Origin: Cydia pomonella
Taxonomy: Eukaryota > Arthropoda > Insecta > Lepidoptera > Tortricidae
NCBI RefSeq assembly: GCF_033807575.1
Contig: NC_084730.1
Location: 9,159,986 to 9,223,985, forward strand
Length of the DNA stretch: 64,000 nucleotides
Reading direction: 5' to 3'
In this document: piece by piece, positions 37,301-41,150 of the stretch
Layout of the letters: every line of letters begins with the position of its first letter
How positions within the stretch are numbered: position 1 is the stretch's first letter
Translations under genes and position numbers: made by a program
Notes under the pieces: model-generated
The model's input: only the letters and a program-made list of their open reading frames with translations
What the model was told of the DNA's origin: nothing
The model's database searches: none

Positions 37301-37801
37301 TACGGTGCGTGAACGATTGTAACGTTGGCTACGCGGCCTGAACATGATTCTCTACCAGATGTTTCCCGAGGAATCCAGACCCGCCTGTGACGAATATGAC
37401 AGCATATTTATAAAACTCTTGTATGGTTGAGGCGCGCGCTATCGCCTCTTCTATCATAAGTAGCCAACCGGCCTGAGTGCTCAAAATTATCTACACATGC
37501 TTTGACTTTACTGATAATTTTATGACATACCTGAACTTTAGGTCGATCAGATTTGTGACATATTTAAAGTAGAGTTGGACGTGAACTTTGTAACAAACCT
37601 TGATGATGAAATGCTATGACTTGTGACATACCTGAACAGCTTCTCCACCAGATGTTTCCCCAGGAACCCGGACCCGCCCGTGATAAAGATGACAGCATCT
37701 TTATAAAATGCTTGTATGGCCGAGTCGCCGCGCGCGATAGCCTCGTCTATCGCGCGGTGCCGCGACATCGCTGCGACCTCTTGTGCTAGCGCCGGATCCA
37801 T
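4198..37801 (-). CDS. Fatty acyl-CoA reductase (FAR) gene, 11 coding exons placed, one expected exon not found
   Basis: FARs reduce fatty acyl-CoA to fatty alcohol with NADPH at the ER or peroxisome membrane; in insects they serve wax, cuticular lipid and pheromone synthesis. Exons on the minus strand: 37801-37632, 36640-36550, 35587-35465, [missing], 25777-25619, 15344-15235, 12767-12700, 8288-8093, 7522-7342, 6939-6818, 5396-5263, 4302-4198. Every visible junction is GT-AG and keeps phase. The product has the Rossmann motif TGGSGFLG (residues 41-48), FVHVSTAYAHATH, the YxxxK motif in NTYAYTKALAEE, IPVDYVNN, the FAR_C segment SKAVYCGTPKAIWYNFD, and a hydrophobic C-terminal tail. Visible exons give about 486 residues; the gap should hold about 35-42 more, giving the usual FAR length of about 520. 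Which FAR subfamily it belongs to cannot be decided here. The unfound exon leaves open an assembly gap, strong divergence or a pseudogene. Confidence 0.93.
4303..4966. other. FAR intron 11, first part
   Basis: Intron between exons 12 and 11. Contains a short copy of a 3' repeat near 4640-4740; otherwise unassigned sequence. Confidence 0.4.
4967..5103. mobile_element. Short hairpin MITE (GTACAGTCGCCATCAG)
   Basis: Arms gtacagtcgccttcagatat and atatttctgatggcgactgtac enclose a partly self-complementary core. A second copy at 57869-58009 is nested in a larger palindrome. Confidence 0.8.
5263..5396 (-). CDS. FAR coding exon 11
   Basis: 134 bases. Reads DKDIYNFDVEKMNWTEQMVT then WAIGLRKYIIKDGLRDTNYA and VKKQQ. 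This is the FAR motif F.vd...W..y......GirkYi.kd. Acceptor ttgcatag; donor CAG|GTACCT. Confidence 0.94.
5397..5974. other. FAR intron 10, first part, with a G16 run
   Basis: Unassigned AT-rich intron sequence with a run of 16 G at 5714-5729 (possible G-quadruplex or assembly slippage) and a short gagtgagtgagtcagtgac patch. No exon signal seen. Confidence 0.4.
5975..6240 (-). mobile_element. SINE family B
   Basis: On the minus strand the head (ggtttgacctagtgggtggc, B-box-like ggttcgaaatcctggtaa variant at 6160-6180) leads to catgagcatggatatttgtt, ctatgtatttaagtatttat and acaaattgactaagtccca reversed. It is the most abundant SINE here: copies at 11331-12535 (interrupted), 17875-18132, 18505-18755, 19190-19425, 37905-38160, 42895-43127, 51965-52700, 54605-55095 and 61432-63090 (interrupted). 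Confidence 0.8.
6378..6538. mobile_element. Long-armed hairpin MITE
   Basis: Essentially perfect 57-base arms (gtataggtaaaaaacttaag ... gttgtgacgtgttcgaata) and a loop of about 45 bases. Confidence 0.85.
6711..6800. repeat. Transposon-derived hairpin next to FAR exon 10 donor
   Basis: Arms ccgaagacgctggcagcatt and agcgaggaagctgccagctc form an imperfect stem. The same sequence is in longer repeats at 31565-31870 and 47600-47775. It ends 12 bases short of the exon 10 donor hexamer. Confidence 0.65.
6818..6939 (-). CDS. FAR coding exon 10
   Basis: 122 bases. Reads KAMKIYRTAYNLSSVLAYFT then CHEFHFKDENLVQLQESLSR. It matches the FAR_C pattern of a helix followed by F.F...n...L. Acceptor gtttttag; donor ACAG|GTGACT. 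The donor abuts a transposon-derived hairpin (6711-6800). Confidence 0.92.
7045..7330. repeat. Interspersed repeat with small hairpin
   Basis: Opens with a perfect 18-base hairpin (aaaatgaagcctaaaatg, loop, reverse) and continues with cctcgcaaccctcaagattc, cgctacgctcgtggttcaat and a tail ttgtaaaacaaataactatt. Related copies at 16065-16255 and, reversed, 18785-18990. It ends at the donor of FAR exon 9. Confidence 0.6.
7342..7522 (-). CDS. FAR coding exon 9 (start of FAR_C domain)
   Basis: 181 bases. Reads RDIFEISYSKAVYCGTPKAI then WYNFDIHTRVRWVFVLLTWL and LHYIPGYLADGALMLLGKKP. The PkaiWy and H.iPgyl.D.....GkkP elements are the FAR C-terminal (sterile) domain; the middle is a hydrophobic segment that may touch the membrane. 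Acceptor ctgtttcag; donor AA|GTAAGT. Confidence 0.94.
7640..8080 (-). pseudogene. Four decayed fragments of FAR exon 8 in the next intron
   Basis: Against exon 8 and its donor on the plus strand: about 7984-8075 matches acttacgccatttcttaggg and onward into the middle of the exon; 7849-7960 repeats the same start with an internal deletion; 7718-7832 repeats it again with a damaged donor; and 7645-7676 matches the IDLIPVD part. They are diverged, carry small gaps and have no shared open frame. They lie only on the 3' side of exon 8. Confidence 0.75.
8093..8288 (-). CDS. FAR coding exon 8 (end of reductase domain)
   Basis: 196 bases. Reads LFLGCGLGVIHTIMANDDTY then IDLIPVDYVNNATIAAAWAT and later IYTVSPARNPKKWR. 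The IPVDYV.N..IaaaW stretch is a strong FAR hallmark. Acceptor aattccag; donor TGGC|GTAAGT. Confidence 0.94.
8833..9193 (+). mobile_element. Non-LTR retrotransposon 3' end (GTATGCTTGTTTGCCACCGA tail)
   Basis: About 350 bases ending ggcgggccgtatgcttgttt, gccaccgatgtagtata and an A run, with cctctggagttgcaggcgta upstream. Copies: 17337-17672 (-), 23292-23600 (+), 43355-43450 (+, short) and a diverged one at 45950-46045. The 5' part has a vestigial open frame (HKRGMGIVNV...). Confidence 0.7.
9301..10202. mobile_element. Middle MITE of the nest (GGCCGCGTAGCCAACG)
   Basis: TIR ggccgcgtagccaacgttac at the left and gttggctacgcgg at the right. Other members: 37193-37338 (short, at FAR exon 1 copy), 44881-45008, and fragments at 1-293, 16290-16335 and 21480-21730. 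Confidence 0.8.
9378..9856. mobile_element. Inner MITE of the nest (TAGGGTTGTTTCCA)
   Basis: TIR tagggttgtttcc / ggaaacaacccta. A nearly identical copy is at 26545-27023. The fragment at 1-293 shows the same host sequence without it (cctcttaattccacactcc). Confidence 0.85.
10435..10662. mobile_element. MITE with AAGGTGGCGACTGACTTGTA ends
   Basis: 24-base TIR aaggtggcgactgacttgta + acat, perfect at both ends, plus a third copy of the right arm inside at 10488-10509. The latter suggests a partial internal duplication or two abutting elements. Confidence 0.8.
10720..11170 (-). mobile_element. SINE-like family C with tRNA-like segment
   Basis: On the minus strand 10962-10884 resembles a tRNA (tctggtctagcgggttaaga A box; gggttcgaatctcgcc B box), but it sits in the middle of a longer unit that ends in gctcggttataac-type sequence and starts near an (AT)n run. 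Copies at 62150-62530 (+, tRNA-like part deleted) and 63745-64000 (-, cut by window end). Confidence 0.7.
11369..11852. mobile_element. Long-TIR MITE in the SINE, TAA target duplication
   Basis: Arms of about 110 bases start caaggaagggtacccaactg. TAA flanks both ends (11366-11368, 11853-11855) and is single in intact SINE copies. The 3-bp TWA duplication fits the PIF/Harbinger superfamily. Confidence 0.8.
11910..12377. mobile_element. MITE CAGTGTGTCC in the SINE, TA target duplication
   Basis: TIR cagtgtgtccctagccattg / caatggctaaggacacactg, about 25 bases, flanked by TA. Fits a Tc1/mariner-type non-autonomous element. Confidence 0.75.
12536..12655 (-). mobile_element. SINE family B head fragment
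   Basis: Reads acaaataaatgcccttattg, gattcaaacctgggacc and gctaggcagggtcac on plus: a diverged head directly abutting the previous copy. Confidence 0.6.
12700..12767 (-). CDS. FAR coding exon 7
   Basis: 68 bases. Reads VIASNLEPSPGWVDMSSVYG then PSG, the FAR consensus I..s..EP.pGW.d..yGp.G after the IVRP strand. Acceptor tttgtttcag; donor GGG|GTAAGC. It is short but in the right order, strand and phase. Confidence 0.92.
12859..12936. mobile_element. Tiny hairpin MITE
   Basis: Arms atagggacatttgccaagtc / gactaggcaaatgtccctat, about 29 bases each side with one gap and a short loop. Confidence 0.75.
13190..13770 (-). mobile_element. Broken 3' end of a Jockey-type non-LTR retrotransposon
   Basis: The minus strand gives RTGHGCCNSLTYKWGWNVSP then LCECGEEEQTTEHITRRCPL, the Cys/His region after the reverse transcriptase in insect non-LTR elements, followed by DPITWLDNLKAIF. 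Upstream pieces in other frames (13419-13767) show it is frameshifted and dead. Confidence 0.75.
13771..14450. other. FAR intron 6 without recognised features
   Basis: AT-rich sequence between the dead retroelement and the exon 6 array; a short CTGTCTGTCTGTCTGCAG run borders the array at 14431-14450. No coding signal seen. Confidence 0.4.
14451..15234 (-). repeat. Eight partial tandem copies of FAR exon 6 with its splice donor
   Basis: Copies start (plus coordinates, at the donor side) at 14451, 14551, 14651, 14743, 14843, 14931, 15031 and 15131, leading into the intact exon whose donor side is at 15231. Spacings are 100, 100, 92, 100, 88, 100, 100 and 100. Each unit carries the last 80-90 exon bases, from TYAYTKALAEE to VRPAI, plus about 12 bases of intron. 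Seven of the eight keep ATAG|GTGAGT; the outermost has ATGAGC instead. No copy has an acceptor. The 100-base spacing breaks the frame, so the array is best read as intronic. Confidence 0.92.
15235..15344 (-). CDS. FAR coding exon 6 (catalytic YxxxK), intact copy
   Basis: 110 bases. Reads LIEDWPNTYAYTKALAEEAV then RTMSGDLPICIVRPAI. It holds the YxxxK catalytic pair and the LPICIVRP strand of FARs. The acceptor is a good T-rich tttttttacag; the donor is ATAG|GTGAGT. This is the only copy in the array with an acceptor and with the LIEDWPN start, so it is taken as the functional exon. An in-frame TGA follows 8 bases after the donor, so retention of the intron would truncate the protein. Confidence 0.93.
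15345..16060. other. FAR intron 5, proximal part
   Basis: A G/C-richer block at 15440-15690 has open frames on both strands but no family resemblance I can name. Two short hairpins built from cactccggggagtgacgaaa-type words lie at 15915-15980. Confidence 0.4.
16065..16255. repeat. Interspersed repeat, relative of 7045-7330
   Basis: Shares cgctacactcaagattct, ttcgcttactcagggctc and ttgttgcacaaataactatt with the 7045 repeat. Confidence 0.55.
16340..17010. other. FAR intron 5 sequence, nothing recognised
   Basis: AT-rich, no open coding exon, no clear inverted repeats. A fragment of the GTAGCCAACG MITE precedes it at 16290-16335. Confidence 0.4.
17020..17225 (+). mobile_element. SINE family A, headless copy
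   Basis: Starts at atcatttgatatttaccagt and runs to gcaacgctaggaagaa; the tRNA-like head is missing. Confidence 0.8.
17337..17672 (-). mobile_element. Non-LTR 3' end, reverse copy
   Basis: Same family as 8833-9193; T run and tatactacgtcggtggcaaa at the left edge mark the 3' end on the minus strand. Confidence 0.75.
17875..18132 (-). mobile_element. SINE family B
   Basis: Full-length-looking copy with head near 18055-18130 (ggatttgagcccgggaccat on plus). Followed at 18157-18262 by a fragment of the GGTTCCGTAGCC repeat. Confidence 0.85.
18505..18755 (-). mobile_element. SINE family B
   Basis: Head at right (ggattggaacccgggaccat on plus); body and left end conserved; preceded by a (AAATA)n stretch. 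Confidence 0.85.
19190..19425 (-). mobile_element. SINE family B, somewhat diverged
   Basis: Left end attgcagtcccacagtaag, right end with ccaggatttgaacccaggac and actaggccagaccggtcgtc. Confidence 0.8.
19800..20090. promoter_or_regulatory. Cluster of AACCGGTT-like sites
   Basis: At least five ACCGGTT words lie within about 270 bases (near 19814, 19863, 19934, 19960 and 20071), two of them full AACCGGTT palindromes (19960, 20071), plus variants tcggttt. AACCGGTT is the known Grainyhead binding site, and Grainyhead drives epidermal barrier genes. It lies in a FAR intron. The block may equally be a repeat element whose internal words happen to match. Confidence 0.4.
20290..20485 (-). mobile_element. 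SINE family B fragment
   Basis: Diverged copy with tagaaaacattcataactca and taccgggattggaacccgag on plus. Confidence 0.6.
20533..21385 (+). mobile_element. AAGTGCGAGTCGGACTCGC repeat with internal 286-bp duplication
   Basis: Starts ggccaagtgcgagtcggact and ends tagctacggaaccctaaaaa. The block from tatgacgtattaaaaaaact to cccacacgtatgggtttgat occurs twice (about 20599-20862 and 20885-21145), each with a G10-13 run. A similar double unit in reverse is at 38455-39135. Confidence 0.75.
21480..21730 (-). mobile_element. GGCCGCGTAGCC-family MITE fragment
   Basis: Same interior as 1-293 (catagacagcgcacttcact, ctggagagatttggaactat), truncated at 21730 where the next element begins. Confidence 0.7.
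21744..22731. mobile_element. MITE with duplicated left half (CCTTTAGGCGGG)
   Basis: Ends cctttaggcgggccagggca and cttgccccgcctaaagg. The first 290 bases including the left end are repeated almost perfectly from 22044 (period 295), so the element has two left ends and one right end. Confidence 0.8.
23066..23275. mobile_element. MITE-like element (TATAGGGAGCGTGCATG)
   Basis: Left ctatagggagcgtgcatgaa, right cgcgcacggtccctatgg; inside, cacaagatggcagaacct occurs twice (23161, 23237). Confidence 0.6.
23292..23600 (+). mobile_element. Non-LTR 3' end copy
   Basis: Runs from acccgggtacgtccttaaac to ggcgtacataggctacggat, lacking the last part of the family's tail. Confidence 0.7.
24115..24513. mobile_element. 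MITE enclosing an RTE tail fragment
   Basis: TIRs aggcgaagggtagggcaagc / gccttgccctaccctgcgcct, about 34 bases. The interior at 24255-24345 is a minus-strand RTE end (GSLSQS...; same end as 40851-41132 and 47897-48045). Confidence 0.75.
24606..24836. mobile_element. Two adjoining hairpin elements
   Basis: First arms tttacagtacatatggtgct / ggccatatgtactgtaaa, second arms gtacgatacatgtgcgaata / ttttcgcacttgtatcgta. The same pair, reversed or partial, occurs at 40345-40570, 52035-52260 and 54705-54830. Confidence 0.75.
24988..25110. mobile_element. One-armed relative of the 3290 foldback
   Basis: Shares tataaactgaaatag-atca and a core with ggttagattcccgccttcgg; the right arm is absent. A G19 run follows at 25211-25229. 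Confidence 0.6.
25619..25777 (-). CDS. FAR coding exon 5 (SxFVHVSTAY segment)
   Basis: 159 bases. Reads SFVHVSTAYAHATHSRIGGS then VKEDFYDSPGDPRTMVDLVE and QLSEEKLAAIKP, typical of the FAR NAD_binding_4 domain, where the VSTAY serine region is close to the active site. Acceptor catattccag; donor CCTAA|GTGAGT. The split Lys codon joins exon 6. It is much more GC-rich than its flanks. Confidence 0.93.
25778..26540. other. FAR intron adjoining exon 5
   Basis: AT-rich. A GC-rich patch at 26220-26290 (atggcggtcctgcctgtgcg) looks like an interspersed repeat. I searched here for the missing FAR exon 4 on the minus strand and did not find it. Confidence 0.4.
26545..27023. mobile_element. MITE TAGGGTTGTTTCCA, second copy
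   Basis: Nearly identical to 9378-9856 over its full length with the same TIRs, in the same orientation. The high similarity suggests fairly recent activity. Confidence 0.85.
27060..27590 (+). mobile_element. RTE-type retrotransposon 3' fragment
   Basis: 153-codon open stretch: CDDRMPVRVKGRIYKTAVRP then AMIYGAECWPLRKDQAQQLH, AEMRMLRWSAGVNLTDKVAN and later RLRWYGHVMRRPEDHMARKV. This is the post-RT thumb region typical of RTE-like elements, ending in a GAAGAA-rich tail. The RT active site is not included; 5'-truncated. Confidence 0.9.
27600..29960. other. AT-rich FAR intron without recognised features
   Basis: Very AT-rich, with only short open frames. Small hairpin-like words at 28196-28235 (cattccataaagggaatgg). 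Nothing resembling the missing FAR exon was seen on either strand. Confidence 0.45.
29970..30720 (-). mobile_element. Non-LTR retrotransposon ORF end (RNase H-like tail region)
   Basis: 172-codon minus-strand frame: LGCKVCETHRCICGTMVEAN then GHHGLSCLRCAGRIPRHNAI, GLSRTDGKRPDGLTLVPWAK and SLIWDATCVSTFAPSH. This Cys/His then RPDG...WDATC arrangement is the common C-terminal part of insect reverse-transcriptase-like proteins. Intact over this length but without RT motifs, so truncated. Confidence 0.85.
30935..31030 (+). mobile_element. Non-LTR 3' UTR (ACTGGTAGAGAATGCC)
   Basis: Ends gttgactggtagagaatgcc, tttaggcattaagt and gtgcaataaagtataataat. Same tail at 36420-36520 (-), 41195-41250 (+, partial), 50460-50900 (-), 55745-55850 (+) and 61600-61710 (+). 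Confidence 0.7.
31260..31464. mobile_element. MITE GGGGGCYGATTTTTNAATTT
   Basis: Left gggggctgatttttaaattt, right caaaattcaaaaaatcggccccc reversed. Distant end similarity to the 61808-63033 element (gggccgatttttcaattc). Confidence 0.75.
31560..31870 (+). repeat. Retroelement-derived repeat
   Basis: Contains gctgccggcatttcctcgtt and gaagccgccagctcttcggt. The same stretch with ctgggaccccatggacctag is at 47600-47775, and a hairpin from it is at 6711-6800. Confidence 0.6.
31910..32051. mobile_element. Short MITE CAGTGGTGTCAC
   Basis: TIRs cagtggtgtcactcatgaat / ttgaattcgtgttcgtgacaccgctg; a GC-rich core with gcgcgcgtgatacg. Confidence 0.75.
32293..32742. mobile_element. MITE GTCCACTGATTACCAGTCC
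   Basis: 22-base TIR gtccactgattaccagtcct / ggactggtaatcagtggac with one mismatch. The interior has ggccacacattaacagttct and its reverse at 32550-32700, so it is strongly self-complementary. Confidence 0.75.
32729..32968. mobile_element. MITE abutting and sharing an end with the previous one
   Basis: 57-base arms ggtaatcagtggactccttg ... aaggcagtgtcttac and the exact reverse at 32912-32968, with a GC-rich core (gcggcgcggcg). Its left 14 bases are also the right end of 32293-32742. Confidence 0.85.
33000..33555. other. FAR intron without recognised features
   Basis: Contains an A13 run and a copy of the gtcgaaggtcagctaggtca words seen at 34200-34410. No exon seen. Confidence 0.4.
33560..33900 (-). 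mobile_element. Jockey-like non-LTR fragment, frameshifted
   Basis: The minus strand reads LGVDISFEFQLHGQEGKAKL then ASKKLGVL, then after frame shifts YCSHLWVGALQYQQLLPLDR. These are the post-RT regions usually followed by RIQRRA in Lepidoptera. Dead. Confidence 0.8.
34136..34410. repeat. Tandem repeat, about 168-bp period
   Basis: gatgacttacttaatatgtt...cagtcctttcccaatagcaa recurs at 34304 as gataacttacttgatatgtt...cagtcttttcccaacagtaa; both lead to catggtccctct and gaggctcgtcgaa. A third partial unit is at 34040 and a related one at 33130. Confidence 0.65.
34440..34910. repeat. Unclassified repeat
   Basis: Contains tctgacaaaatcttcgagca and, in reverse near 34865, tgttgctcgaaggacaaaat, so it is partly inverted. 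A short matching piece is at 35385 (cggcctatctgacaaaatga). Frames on both strands are interrupted. Confidence 0.45.
34925..35105 (-). repeat. Repeat matching 55240-55440 in reverse
   Basis: aacatttataaatataacag and ccaatacctgggtaaacatt on plus correspond to aatgtttacccaggtattgg at 55310. Likely a non-LTR 3' UTR. Confidence 0.5.
35290..35342 (-). pseudogene. Partial duplicate of FAR exon 3 (3' part)
   Basis: The minus strand reads AITQLGMHTSDQDWYTLAKE followed by GTGAGG. It matches the last 20 codons of exon 3 and its donor side, and lies about 120 bases downstream of it in gene direction. It has no acceptor of its own. The reading frame has survived with a few replacements. Confidence 0.75.
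35465..35587 (-). CDS. FAR coding exon 3
   Basis: 123 bases, 41 codons in phase 0. Begins VYDGLHKRKPGFVERVTAVN and continues GDITQLRMGISDQDWYTLAN-E, matching the FAR region V.a..GDit.p.LGis..D...L. Acceptor gttgacag; donor GAG|GTAAGA. Confidence 0.92.
35640..36415. other. FAR intron 2 without recognised features
   Basis: AT-rich; cctacatattcaccactcag-type words recur at 35930-36110 but no element boundary is clear. No coding signal. Confidence 0.35.
36550..36640 (-). CDS. FAR coding exon 2
   Basis: 91 bases. Reads SCDIKRVYLLLREKKGQTSQ then ERVTKIFQDP, the FAR segment after the cofactor loop (IYLLIRxKKG in the family). Acceptor tgtctgtcag; donor CCA|GTAAGA. The first base completes the Arg codon split from exon 1. 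Confidence 0.93.
36704..37090 (+). mobile_element. SINE family A with small internal insertion
   Basis: tRNA-like head at 36709-36780 with B box gggttcaaaccc; the body is split near 36823-36878 by about 60 bases (actaacactatggacatggt...), then continues to gcgaggaagaagaag. Confidence 0.85.
37193..37338. mobile_element. Short GGCCGCGTAGCC MITE at the exon 1 copy boundary
   Basis: TIRs gccgcgtagccaacgtacat / cgttggctacgcggcc. It separates the duplicated exon 1 end (gttcag) from its intron start (ggtatgtc). Confidence 0.8.
37339..37465 (-). pseudogene. Second copy of FAR exon 1, donor separated by a MITE
   Basis: The minus strand reads EEAIARASTIQEFYKYAVIF then VTGGSGFLGKHLVEN, clearly homologous to FAR exon 1 but diverged, with no matching start codon or upstream N-terminus. 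At the exon end (gttcag) the element at 37193-37338 intervenes; beyond it the expected intron start GGTATGTCACAAGT is still present at about 37178-37191. It is probably a decayed tandem copy. An alternative first exon is possible but unlikely with the donor displaced. Confidence 0.8.
37632..37801 (-). CDS. FAR coding exon 1 (start codon, NADPH-binding motif)
   Basis: Codes 56 residues plus two bases of the next codon. The start ATG at 37801-37799 sits in CACCATGG, a good Kozak match, and follows an acceptor-like ttttgtctacag 8 bases upstream, so there is probably a separate non-coding leader exon farther right. It contains AVIFITGGSGFLGKHLVEKL, the TGxxGFLG cofactor loop of extended short-chain dehydrogenases. 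The donor is TTCAG|GTATGT. Confidence 0.93.
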
Positions 37802-37904
37802 GGTGCCCACTGTAGACAAAATAGGTTTCTGCTAAATATGTTCATTTTCAATTCGTCGGCTCCGCGCACGCCTCCCAAAGGTCCTCCGTGATGGAAAATT
37901 TTGA

Positions 37905-38160
37905 CGACCGGTCTGGCCTAGTGAGTAGTGACCCTGCCTATGAAGCCGATGGTCCCAGGTTCAAATCCTGGTAAGGGCATTTATTCGTATGATGAGCATG
38001 GATATTTGTTCTGAGTCATGGGTTTTTTCTATGTATTTAAGTATTTATAAATATTTATATATTATATATATCGTTGTCTAAGTACTCTCAACACAAGCCT
38101 TATTGAGCTTACTGTGGGGCTTTAGTCAATTTTTTTTTTAATTTCTGTAATAATGACCTA
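37905..38160 (+). mobile_element. SINE family B, plus orientation
   Basis: Head gaccggtctggcctagtgag ... ggttcaaatcctggtaaggg at 37906-37978, then the body to tcaattt and an AT tail. Lies upstream of the FAR start codon. Confidence 0.85.
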
Positions 38161-38454
38161 TAATATTTATTTATTAAAAAAAATGGGAAACACAAATATC
38201 TACGTTATGAAGTATGGAAAAGTTATTTACAGATACTTCTTTATTGTTACCTAACTAATGAAATAATGCATCATTATCACCTACCATTCTATTGTATTAT
38301 TTTATAACCACAAAATTAATAGGAATTACTGTCGTGATGTTAATGTTTTTAGGGTTCCGTACCAAAAAGGTATATATAAGTTCAGAATTGATGTTTAAAG
38401 TTACTTAGCGAAATACAGTATGTTAAAAAAAATATTCGCTTTTTAAGGGTTGTA

Positions 38455-39135
38455 TTTAGGGTTCTGTAGCCAAATGACAAAAAACAGAACCCTTATAGAT
38501 TCGTCATGTCCGTCTGTCTGTCCGATTATGTCACAGCCACTTTTTTCCGAAACTATAAGAGCTATACTGTTCAAACTTGGTAAGTAGATGTACTTATTCT
38601 ATGAACCGCATTAAGATTTTTACACAAAAACGTGTGGGGGAATCTATGGATAGGTCTTTAAAAATGATATTGAGGTTTCTAATATCATTTTTTTCTATAC
38701 TGAATAGTTTGCGCGAGAGACACTTCCAAAGTGGTAAAATGGGTTCCCCCCTCCGTAACTTCTAAAATAAAAGAATGAGAAATCTAAAAAAAATATATGA
38801 TATACATTGCCATGCAAACTTCCACCAAAAATTGGTTTGAACGAGATCTAGTAGGTAAGTAGTTTTTTTTTAATACGTCATACCTAAATTAAAAAAAAAA
38901 ATGTTTTTCTATCAAACCCATACGTGTGGGGTATCTATGGATAGTTCTTCAGAAATGATATTTAGGTTCCTAATATCATTTTTTTCTAAACTGAATAGTT
39001 TGCGCGAGAGACACTTCCAAAGTGAAAAAATGTGTGCCCCCCCCCCTGTAACTTCTAAAATAACAGAATGAAAAATCAAAAAAATATATGGTTTGAACGA
39101 GATCTAGTAAGTAGTTTTTTTAATCCGACTCGCAC
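38455..39135 (-). mobile_element. AAGTGCGAGTCGGACTCGC repeat, reverse, with internal duplication
   Basis: Starts agggttctgtagccaaatga and ends tccgactcgcacttggccg. The catacgtgtggggtatctatggatag unit occurs twice, as in 20533-21385. Confidence 0.75.
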
Positions 39136-39589
39136 TTGGCCGTTTTTTTTATTATTAGTCTTTTTGCGTAGGCTCGTCTCGCTTTCAGGGAGGATTGAAA
39201 AGCGAGAGGGGAGGCCTTGTCTAGCAGTAGGACACACAAATAGACTAATAAAAAACTTATTAAGAACCATCGCAAAGAAGCTCGCTTTCATGTAAAAAAC
39301 CGCATTGAAATCGGTCCATCCGTTTGAGAGCAATGCCACAGACAGACATTGTCGTCGAACTTATAACACCCCTATCTTTGCGTTTAATAAGGAACCCTTA
39401 TGGTGCAACAGTCCATCCGTCTGTCTGTCACATCGCTAAATATCTCCAGAACTACTTATTTTATCGATTTGAAATTTGGAATAGTCTAACCCAGACACAA
39501 TAAAAGTGTTTTTTATTTATTAATTAAGTATGGAAAATGCCCAAAATGACAGGGGACAAAATTTAACAGAATAAGGTGTATACTACTAG

Positions 39590-39690
39590 GTCTAGCGTGG
39601 GGACTATAGCCCGAGCCCTCTCGCGCATGAGAGGACGCCTGTGCCCAGCAGTGGGACGTATATAGGCTGAATTATTATTATTATTATAAG
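39590..39690 (+). mobile_element. Short RTE 3' end
   Basis: gacgcctgtgcccagcagtg, ggacgtatataggctgaa and (ATT)n: the usual RTE tail and microsatellite end. Confidence 0.55.
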
Positions 39691-39854
39691 GTGTATACGA
39701 GTAATTCCAAAAGGAAAAACACTGAAAAACTGGTAAATAATTCCGAATATGGACTCTTATTACAATGGAATATGAATGATTCTAAAATGTTTTTCGGTTT
39801 ACCCAATTTTCGAAATTAGCCGTAAGTATACACCTTACCTATTTTATATTTCAG

Positions 39855-40185
39855 AGTCTTCTTCCTCGCGTTGTCCCGGCATTTTGCCACGGCTCATGGG
39901 AGCCTGGGGTCCGCTTGACAACTAATCCCAAGATTTGGCGTAGGCACTAATTTTTACGAAAGCGACTGCCATCTGACCTTCCAACCCAGAGGGTAAACTA
40001 GGCCTTGTTAGGATTAGTCCGGTTTCCTCACGATGTTTTCCTTCACCGAAAAGCGACTGGTAAATATCAAATGATATTTCGTACTTAAGTTCCGAAAAAC
40101 TCATTGGTACGGGCCGGGGTTTGAACCCGCGACCTCCGGATTGCAAGTCGCACGCTCTTACCGCTAGGCCACCAGCGCTTAATTA
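39855..40185 (-). mobile_element. SINE family A
   Basis: Complete copy on minus: head at 40185-40100 (agcgctggtggcctagcggt), tail cttcttcctcgcgttgtccc on plus at 39858. Confidence 0.88.
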
Positions 40186-40344
40186 TTATTTTATATTTCA
40201 GAGTAATTGGCCGTAACCGTAAAATCGCTCAGCATCGCTTAAATACCATACCAAAATCAAAAACTGCCTGCCGATAAGTTTTTTTTTCGTAAATTTTTTG
40301 TGGATATCATTTTCAAAGTTGGATTTTGACACAAAATAGTTATT

Positions 40345-40570
40345 TACGATACAAGTGCGAAAAACAGGAAATACGTAACGAGTGGCGATAAATTAAAACA
40401 CGACCGAAGGGAGTGTTATAAATCGACACGAGTTGCGAATTACCTATTCGCACGTGTATCGTACAAAATTTTACAGTACATATGGCTCTTTAAAGTTTCG
40501 ACATAGTTACATAATGTGCTAATTTACGCACTAGTGCGGAAAAGTAGCACCATATGTACTGTAAATATAG
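40345..40570. mobile_element. Hairpin element pair
   Basis: Reverse of 24606-24836: tacgatacaagtgcgaaaaa ... cgcacgtgtatcgta then ttttacagtacatatggctc ... gcaccatatgtactgtaaa. Confidence 0.7.
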
Positions 40571-40850
40571 TATAACTATTCAAAACTAAGCTGTGACCTA
40601 ATAAGCATAATATAATAATAAAAAACCTTCAACCAAGTTGAGAAACTTTTATATTTTAATCGATTATATAAATAGGATATAGAATATAAACCTCTAATGA
40701 TGGAAAACCCCACTGTTAGTTCTGACGCAAATCTACACTGACACAGAATTCTAATTACCTACGATGACGTTTTGTTACACAAATAATAAAATAAAACTGG
40801 TCAAGTGCGAGTTGGACCTTTGCCCCGGCGGTTTTATATTATATAACTAG

Positions 40851-41150
40851 CTAACTGCTTTGGCTCAGCGATCCAAAAAGAATCTTGGCCTCCGAAACGA
40901 GAGAACGCCACCTATCCCGATCCAGCGCGGTTTCATTGGCATTCAGCCGACGCAGGTCGGCCTCCACGACATCACACCAGCGGTACCTGGGGCGCCCGAT
41001 CGGTCGACGGCCGGTTGGTCGCCCCAAGTACGCTTCCTTGACTACGCGATCCTCCCCCATTCTGAGTAGGTGACCGAGCCAGCGAAGTCTGTGGGATTTA
41101 GTTACGCCGATGATATTGGGCTCGGCCACCAACTCTTCGATCTCGGCATT
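40851..41150 (-). mobile_element. RTE-like retrotransposon 3' fragment
   Basis: Reads AEPNIIGVTKSHRLRWLGHL then LRMGEDRVVKEAYLGRPTGR, RPRYRWCDVVEADLRRLNAN and AKILFGSLSQSS. Same 3' end at 24255-24345 (-) and 47897-48045 (+). Confidence 0.88.
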
